Of a DNA stretch of 64,000 nt, positions 57,701 through 64,000 are shown in pieces. The notes beneath the pieces were generated by a model. The model saw only the letters and a list, made by a program, of their open reading frames with translations. It searched no databases and was not told where the DNA came from. Position 1 is the stretch's first letter. The number at the start of each line of letters is the position of its first letter. The position numbers and the translations under genes are program-made. The DNA comes from Notospermus geniculatus (lineage: Eukaryota > Nemertea > Pilidiophora > Heteronemertea > Lineidae), in NCBI GenBank assembly GCA_002633025.1, contig NMRB01000078.1, forward strand, positions 161,741-225,740, in the 5' to 3' direction.

Positions 57701-60700
57701 GGGAGCATATGAAGAGGAGCAAGACCAAAGCCCTGTGGTGGGAGGATGTGCTTATCAGGATCTGGAGAACATGAAGAATGAATGCTTGCTGTCGTTTCGA
57801 AGTAAAACAGAGATCCCTGTGAAGTCTGTGTGCCAACCATGAATCTACGAGTAATTTTCCATGTTTTAAACCCGTGCATATGAGCTCACGTCTATACCGG
57901 TAGTTATAAATGTAGAGTATACCAACATGGCATGGGATTTACTCTTCCACACTGCAAAGAACCTCCTCTCCGATCGTTGAGTGTGGCTGTCACTCTGACA
58001 TCTGAGGGTATCGTTAACAGTTCTGTAGTAGATAGATTCTACTCTGCACGAGAATGCTGACTGGTGGCCAAGAACTCAGCCGCAACTTCGCAGTTTGTGG
58101 TTTGAGTTTACTGAGTTCATCGCCTCCACGAGATAACCTTTCGGAGTGCCATGATACTTTGTTTCCCTATCTACCTCCTATTGTGTTAGTGTTCGTTAAC
58201 GAAGTCAGGTAATTACTGTAAGTGAGAGTGCAGAATGAGTTGTTTGTAAACTGGGTTTTTTGAGTGGAAATACAGGTATTAAAGGGCCACCACTGGCGTA
58301 GGTAGGCCTACTCTATTGATATCAACACTAACAACGCTGCTCCACGTGCGAGTTTTCCACCCCTGGTGTTCTCACATTCTTCTTTCTTTACTTTTACTTC
58401 AGACCACGTTCTCCAGCAATGGTCGAAACACAATGGAACCATTGGTAGAACGTGTCTACATTGGCCAGAGGGTCAGCTTGAGTAAGGGAGATGTCGCCCA
58501 GGCTAACCTGCTCTACAACTGCCCCAGTAAGTAATGGATTAATAACCCTTTCTGGACTGGGGTTATTCCCATGTTCAAGCCAGGGGTACCAGTTCATTGA
58601 TCCTGTGCATCTTCATATTGACCTCGGTAAGAGGACTGTACTTTGAAAACATCAGCAACCTGTCACCTCTCATCTGAGGTTCTGATTGTACAAGCTTCGA
58701 AAAGCTGTGGAAAGAAGAATGCATGTTACATGTACTAAAGTAAAACCTCCCTTGGCAGACACCTGACCTTTGCCACCAGGACACCTCTCTATTAAGCATA
58801 GGACAGTCAGTCCCCAATCGGTCATGTCTGTTCGCTTTGACCTCTGTAACGAAGACACCTCTGTATTAAGGACAGCACTTGGCAGTCCCGAAGGTGTCCT
58901 AATACAGAGGTTCCATTCGACTTGTCAGTTTTTCAGCTCCTCTTTGATGGTATACTCTTGTTGCTTATCTTTGTACTCTGTACTTCAGAGCCCAACTGTA
59001 ATCTAGAGTTCCATGAGAGCAAAGGCAACTTTTCTACTCCCAACTATCCCATGTATTATTACAAGGAACATAAATGTACATGGATTGTCCATACACCTAA
59101 AGGTCAGTTGACGATATCTTTGGAGTCTGCTCTGGGGTGAAGAATACAGTAGAATCTCTCTTAGGTCGTATGTCACAAGGTGGGCACAAAAAGTGTAACA
59201 TGGCAAAATTCATGCATTTTTCAATATTTCTATTGCTTGTTACACTCAATGGGCCCTTTCAAAATATGCAATCAAAATCCAATATAAATTTCCTATGTTT
59301 GGAAAAAAATGCACGTCTGTATTATCATTTAATAGGAAAATGCATTAGAATGCGAACACGTTTTTGCGATTTTCTCAGAACTGACCATTTTCAATGAAAT
59401 GGTCATAACTTTATTAATACTCAACCAAATTTAATGAAACAAGTACCAAAATACTCAGGACAAACAGATCTCTTGGGAAATGAATACAACAAGGGATGCT
59501 CAGGAAGTCCTTCTCTAGGTGACAGTCATTCACNCCCCCCCCCCCCCCCCCGGATCCGCGCCTGCGGACAGCAGAGTTCTGTCGGCCCTGAATGGTTTGT
59601 GTCTTTCATTTCAACTTGGACACAGTGTAGGTTTTCCCTGGGGGTACTGGTTTTCTCCTACACGATGGAGACCACGATTTCCAGATCATCCTAAGAGACA
59701 ACATTGTCTTGAATTGTAAGAGCTTACATCATTGTCTTCACCCTTCCAGGTCACTCTCTCCAACTGGTCTTCGAAGACTTCCAGCTGGAGAAATCAGACA
59801 ACTGCACCTTTGACTACATTGAGTTACGCCTTGGTACAAGCAAGAAAGGAAAGCCTATTGGACGATTATGTGGCCTCGGTCATCCAGGGGAACTCAAAGT
59901 TTGGGGCAGCTTGTGGGTACACTTCTCTAGTGACTCTTCCATCATGCTCAGGGGTTTCAAAGCGTCCTTTTTGATAGGTAAGCAAATGATGGTAAAAGTC
60001 CTAATGCGCTGGATTTTGTATTGACATCACAAGTTGGTGTACCTCTTAAAGCAGATTGTTCGCGTCTGTCCAGAGTGAACCAAAAATAATAAAACAACCC
60101 ATTTTATTCGTAACAACAACTGGTAAATGCATTGCAGCAGCCGCTCCGGAAACTGTTCTGTGGAATCTTTGACTCAGTGCAAATAGTCCGCTTTAATGCT
60201 CATATCAAGTGGCCTTTTGTTTCTGATTCCAGCACCTGATGACATAAACCTTGGTGACCCGTTGATGATGGCCGATGATCCCGTACCAGAGGTTAGCGGC
60301 AGTGGTAGCGGTGAGGAGATGAGGACAGATTTTGAACCTAAACACAGATTTGAGTACAAGACAGGTAGGTCTCATGATAGGTTGATGGTGGTGTTGACTA
60401 CTGAGTTTCAAGATAGCCCCATACATCGAGACCTTTGTCAGTTGACAAGGATCTGCTGCGGTAACATCTCATGAAATTGTTGTGGTATCTTTTCCAGACT
60501 GTCATCGGACTCTTACAGCCATACAAGGTACCATCAAGTCACCACTCGCCCTAGCGATGTCTCCCTTGGCAGTTGAATGTAGATGGACAATATCAGGTGG
60601 TAAGTCAGTCACGTTTCATCTTACCCAAGATGACAGATGTCAGTCACATTTCATCTTACCCAAGATGACAGATGTAACTGGACCGCTGTACCAGAGGAGA

Positions 60701-63088
60701 AAGTCCTAGGAATGTCAGTCCGGGACACAATAACCTGCTATTGTACGACTCTGTTCAAATGGTCGTGGTCTCTATAGCCACATATTTGAACCCCTCGTTG
60801 AACATTGCAACCGGGCTTAGATTCCGGGGGACTTTGGTCCCTGTCACACCGGTTTAATTCAGCATTGTTCCAAGCAGATGTCATTTAATATCTGGTTAAA
60901 TGCAGGTGATTGAGTCAGTGTGTTTTGATTACGAGGTCTGAGGGTACAACCTAGATATCTTCACCATTTCAGGACCTCACGCCAGTGCTATCTATCTGAA
61001 GCTCGATACCAGTTTCAGCCGGGTAGAGGGAGAATCTTGTGTCGGCGTCATTCAAAAACGGACAAAATTTCAGAAAAAATTCAATATGCCTGATGCTTTT
61101 GATGGGCAGGGAATTGATGTGGAGAGGTAGGCTTACGGGCTGTGGTGTATCATGGAACCGTGTCTTGTTTAAGTGAACCATCCTGACCATTTCAACCCAA
61201 AATATGCTTTAATGTACCGGTAATACCATTGTGTAAAATATATGCTGTCCCGGTCTGCTTCTCAGCATTGACAAGTGCATACTTGGTGAATACTTGATGC
61301 ACATTTGGGGCATCCCTGATGCATACTTGGTGCACACTTGGTGCATATGTCATGCACTCTCGGTCATATCGGATGGTTTGTTTCACCTAAAGCTGTCTAA
61401 GTATTTCTGAAGCATATTGCCCCAAAATTGCCTTCCATTATCTGAACTCCACATTTTTCTCATCCTCCTTGTCCTTTGTTTCCAGCTACGATCCGCACCC
61501 GTATGACTGCAGCACACCGAACGGTGACAAAATACAACTGAACACAACAGAAGCAGTGATCATGTGGTCATCCAAATACCATCGTGGATTCAAACTGAGT
61601 TATATAATAGGTGAGATTAGCACTCACTCCAATTACAACCTATTCTTAGACGCAAGTCAGTTAATGGAGCTTGTGCAGATGACGTCATCACGAAAAAATC
61701 CGCCATCTTGCCGGTCAAACTGACGTCAAATGACGTCGGCGACCCACATGGTGCAGTTTGTTGTCAACGCAAGTGGAGTGTTGCGTCTTCAACCATAACG
61801 CGATCTGCACGTGGCGCACTTTGTCGTTGACCGCCAGCATGGTGGACCGCCGGTCAAAAGTGACGTCATGAGCCGCTGCACAAGCTCTATACCGGTACTT
61901 GAATTCACAGTCAAAGTCGTCTTTGAGTTGATTGTCACACGAAGGTACTCATCCATGCAGTGATGACATATTCTGCAACCAAGCCCTGATAAAGTGTAGC
62001 AGCGAAGAGTATTATTCCCTCTGAGTAGATACCTGTCGTCTGTGAGTTATGGTGTACTTGCAGTTCAACTTGTAACCAATTTATACTCCTGGAGCATCTT
62101 CGACGATCGAAGGCCGATCTGCTGTCCACTGCGTTACATCGCACATCACCCTTCGAGAAATAGACCAGTCGGCGGCGTATCTTGGCACCATGCCAACTTT
62201 ACCGGTCGACCAATCATATGACACTTTATATCGGGTCTTCGGCTACCAAATTTGTACCATGATTCAACTTTTACAACACCGATTCTGATTGGCCTCTTCT
62301 TCTCGAGGCGGCAGATACACCGTGGACCGGTCACTTTCTCGAAGGGTGATGTGCGGTGTAACGTAGTGGTGAGCAGATCGGCCTTCGATCATCAAAGATG
62401 CTCCCGGAGAGGAGTATGTGGGGTGTCATCACTGACGGTCACTTGGGAGCTGTCCAAAACTGGTTCTTCTAATCTTGGAGAACCGAGGTACAATCTTGTG
62501 ACATGTTGCCCGTTATCTTGTTCTGTCTCTACTGAAATGTTTCCTTGCAGGCAGATTACAATGAGTGCCGCATAAACAAGTCTCTCTGCGATCACAAATG
62601 TGTGAACACGATCACGGGGTATCGCTGCATCTGCCAGTCTGGTTTCAAACCGGATAAGAAACAGGTCAATTGCCTGCCAAAGAGGATTGAATATGTTGGT
62701 GAGTATTGTAGTCGGCTAAAATCTGGTCAAACGTCATCATCAAAATAAGGCTTGTTTCCGTCACGTTTTGTGGTGAGTGGTTTTCACCATGTTGGAGAGT
62801 CCATTCGATGGTTGAGCCAGATATTTGGTGATATTTACTTATTCCTCTGTTATCGGTGCTAATTATGCTAACTTTTGCTATCCCCACTGATTTTCAGACA
62901 CATGCAACAAGACACTGACCAATATCCGAGGAAAGATCCACCTGAGTAACAGCAAATCGGAGGAATGTGGCTTCGAAGTCGACCTTGAACCACATCATCG
63001 GATCTTTCTCACTTTCCCACAGTTTAATATTCCGTACTCTGAAAACTGCACCAAGCACTATATGATGGTTTATACTGGCAGTGAACAT
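51736..63088 (+). CDS. Tolloid/BMP1-like astacin metalloprotease, one exon missing, 3' end open
   Basis: Exons: 51736-51832, 53657-53811, 55451-55553, [missing], 56575-56706, 56841-56982, 58403-58526, 58989-59102, 59750-59977, 60233-60364, 60498-60599, 60973-61126, 61486-61610, 62555-62698, 62898-63088. The product is secreted: hydrophobic start [20 protein letters not shown], an acidic Pro-rich propeptide, and a furin-type site HRRHKR before [12 protein letters not shown], the astacin N-terminus. The tolloid-type CCSYVG, the zinc motif [19 protein letters not shown] and the Met-turn SSIMHY follow. Then come CUB1, an acidic Ser/Gly linker (SGSGSGEEM), a divergent CUB2, a Ca-binding EGF domain ([12 protein letters not shown]) and CUB3. 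Exon 3 ends in phase 1 but the next needs phase 2, so an exon for the N-terminal half of the protease is absent, near the n at 56272. Tolloids process extracellular matrix and BMP antagonists; the exact orthologue is unclear. The last visible donor, 'catgtaagt', is at 63089. Confidence 0.9.
51833..53656. other. Intron 1 of the astacin gene
   Basis: 1.8 kb without a recognised exon. Near 52840 the words 'gtgaagtgccttgtccaagg' resemble the conserved core of SINE-type repeats common in marine animals, but I cannot define element ends. Confidence 0.4.
53882..54056. mobile_element. Pogo/Tigger-like MITE
   Basis: Ends 'cagtcccccctcgctattac' and 'gtaagagcgagggtgcactg' are inverted repeats beginning CAGT, with TA on both sides (53880-53881 and 54057-54058). 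TA duplication plus CAGT...CTCGCTATTACGAA termini are typical of pogo-type Tc1/mariner elements. About 175 bp, non-coding, 70 bp after exon 2 of the astacin gene. Confidence 0.75.
54510..54715. mobile_element. Foldback MITE, GCTGCTCCA family (diverged)
   Basis: 'ctcacgtgagagctttcttg' and 'actgggcaattgactgtgtt' at the left and 'gaattgcccgatgagggcca' and 'aatgtggagcaatg' at the right match the family at 2391 and 20868, with many substitutions. Confidence 0.6.
54748..54866. repeat. Long hairpin
   Basis: Arms of about 50 bp ('gaagagtgttccctcttcgt', 'tgactagtgtgagtg') pair with 'cactctcacactagtcaacg' and 'aagaaggaacactcttcgaa' around a short loop. It sits in intron 2 of the astacin gene. Confidence 0.8.
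55990..56093. mobile_element. Repeat with AAGGCGCA / TGCGCCTTAT ends
   Basis: 'ccgtattttcctgactataa' with 'ggcgcagcc' at the left is complementary to 'ggtgcgccttat', which occurs twice at the right ('gggtgcgccttatagggtgg'). I have seen this motif as a dispersed repeat in several animal genomes but will not name a family. Confidence 0.55.
56273..56376. repeat. 21-bp minisatellite with CCCGGG
   Basis: Five units of 'actttccacccgggtgagaa' plus t begin directly after the n. The minus strand reads TRVESIL repeats, an open frame due only to the unit being a multiple of three. Confidence 0.9.
57156..57434. mobile_element. piggyBac-like MITE with TTAA target duplication
   Basis: TTAA at 57156-57159 and 57431-57434 flank inverted ends 'agccccactgtattgaatct' and 'attcaatactgtggggct'. 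TTAA duplication is the signature of piggyBac elements. About 275 bp, non-coding, in an intron of the astacin gene. It contains three CRE-like words (gacgtcagtg, acgacgtcat, tgacgtgt). Confidence 0.75.
58793..58925. repeat. Degenerate inverted repeat
   Basis: 'gacacctctgtattaaggac' is mirrored by 'ggtgtcctaatacagaggtt', with a related 'gacacctctctattaagcat' just upstream. Confidence 0.55.
60605..60674. repeat. 35-bp direct duplication beside an exon donor
   Basis: 'tcagtcac(g/a)tttcatctt' and 'acccaagatgacagatg' occur twice in tandem with one difference, starting six bases after the donor of the exon ending at 60599. Confidence 0.85.
61668..61893. repeat. Degenerate foldback rich in TGACGTCA words
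   Basis: 'gagcttgtgcagatgacgtc' and 'tgccggtcaaactgacgtca' at the left mirror 'ggtcaaaagtgacgtcatga' and 'gccgctgcacaagctc' at the right. It contains several palindromic CRE-like sites. Confidence 0.7.
62086..62410. mobile_element. Foldback element in the intron before the EGF exon
   Basis: Arms of about 110 bp ('gaaggccgatctgctgtcca', 'catcgcacatcacccttcga') pair with 'tctcgaagggtgatgtgcgg' and 'ggtgagcagatcggccttcg'; outermost bases are 'ctcctggagcatctt' and 'aagatgctcccggag'. Arms are diverged by about one tenth, so it is old. Confidence 0.75.
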
Positions 63089-63269
63089 GTAAGTTGTAGG
63101 ACTTTGTCGAACCAGTCTATGTGTGATATCTTGTCGTTATAGGGGAGTGTGTGATTGGAACGTCAAACTTGTTGCCAAGGGGCTGCGAGTACGATACCTG
63201 GTCAAGTCACCACAGCATTCCAGTTTTAACCTCAACCTCCATCATATCCCTCAAACCAATTTGTTTTTA

Positions 63270-63457
63270 GCCCGCTTGGCCACAAGGCCCAGCAGGGCTT
63301 ATGCTGTGGTTGGGGTCGTTGAGTGGTGGTCTGTCGTGCGTCAGTCCGTACGGCGGTCCGTACGTTGGTACGTCCGTAAACTTTTGGCTCGTTAGCGCTC
63401 TAGCGCCTTTATTTTTTGACGAATCTTTTTTATCTTTGGTGGGTGTATATATGGGCC
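63270..63457. mobile_element. Truncated copy of the AGCCCGCTTGGC element
   Basis: It matches 28136-28330 ('agcccgcttggcc(a/g)caaggc', 'ttattttttgacgaatcttt', 'atatatgggcct') and also sits after a T run. It stops abruptly at 63457, where UBFD1 sequence begins. Confidence 0.8.
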
Positions 63458-64000
63458 TATGTAGATGCTATAAAAGACACTGTCTTAGGAAAATGGCAAT
63501 ATTTCTGATAGGAATATGGACCTTGTGTTCTTGTCAAGTCATCATGGCTCCTACGTGGAGCCATTCTGTGATGGTACGTGGGCTTATGAAGCTAAGGGAA
63601 TCTGGATGGCCAGCGTGTTACCTAGGGGCTCAGCAGCTGAGCTTCATTACTCATTGTTTGTGTTCAAAATGCTACCAAGTTCGCAAGAAGATTGTTTCAT
63701 TACGGATTAATCCAGTCTTATACCATGAGCGTATAAGTGCTAAATGTTGATTCTGTTAGTTTTCATCTGCAGGCGTCATAGATGAATAGAAAAACAAATA
63801 AATTCTGGTCAAAGTGAACTTTTTGTTACCATAGTTACTCTTCCAGGGAAAAGAAAGTGACCCAGAATTCATGTTTAACATGTCTCTCATCAGCGTGTTG
63901 TTTCCTTACGTCGTTTTCACGATCATTCAGTTGGGAAGATTCTCCCAAGTTGTCATAAAGTACTGGTTTAGCTTTGTGCTTATGTTGAGAGCTTCAAGCT
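63458..64000 (+). pseudogene. UBFD1: Exact copy of the UBFD1 3' end
   Basis: Every base compared from 63458 to the window end equals 50252-50794 (offset 13206). It covers the last 50 coding bases of UBFD1, the stop and the 3' flank. The upstream exons and the acceptor are absent. The join 'ggcctatgtagatg' is abrupt. Either a very recent duplication or an assembly misjoin. Confidence 0.9.

Overview
The window is animal nuclear DNA, from a marine invertebrate. Genes are split into small exons with GT/AG introns, and the introns and intergenic space are full of short foldback elements, minisatellites and TIR elements. Palindromic words such as AGGCCT, ACATGT and ACCGGT are very frequent. From memory this recalls echinoderm or hemichordate genomes, but I cannot name the species. 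There is no bacterial or viral gene content.

Layout, left to right. (1) 1-5622: repeats, no gene recognised. (2) 5623-13471: 3' part of an unrecognised gene (gene A). Its first visible exon lies in a local 1.4-kb tandem duplication, and its second exon is preceded by a minisatellite that repeats the splice acceptor. (3) 15208-15940: 3' part of a paralogous gene (gene B) ending in a CaaX-like motif, with a promoter-like stretch upstream at 13560-13830. (4) 17332-46869: a block of about 15 kb present twice (17332-32708 and 32710-46869), joined by a single n. Each copy holds a sn-1-specific diacylglycerol lipase beta gene (DAGLB, + strand) facing the selenoprotein methionine-R-sulfoxide reductase MSRB1 (- strand). 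Copy 1 has an intact DAGLB and a truncated MSRB1. Copy 2 has a DAGLB interrupted by an N gap and a complete MSRB1. The copies differ by scattered substitutions and by several mobile-element insertions, which looks like two haplotypes placed end to end. (5) 47499-50302: complete UBFD1, head to head with MSRB1 across only 188 bp. (6) 51736-63088: a tolloid/BMP1-like secreted astacin metalloprotease (signal peptide, propeptide, astacin, CUB, CUB, EGF, CUB), open at its 3' end and missing one astacin exon beside a one-base gap. (7) 63270-64000: a repeat fragment fused to an exact copy of the UBFD1 3' end.

The genes do not form a pathway. Four products are assigned: DAGLB (2-arachidonoylglycerol synthesis), MSRB1 (repair of oxidised methionine using selenocysteine), UBFD1 (a ubiquitin-like-domain protein) and the astacin protease (extracellular processing). 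The arrangement DAGLB> <MSRB1 UBFD1> astacin> gives one convergent and one divergent gene pair. All gene models were read by hand: each listed junction has GT/AG borders and a continuing reading frame, except where stated.
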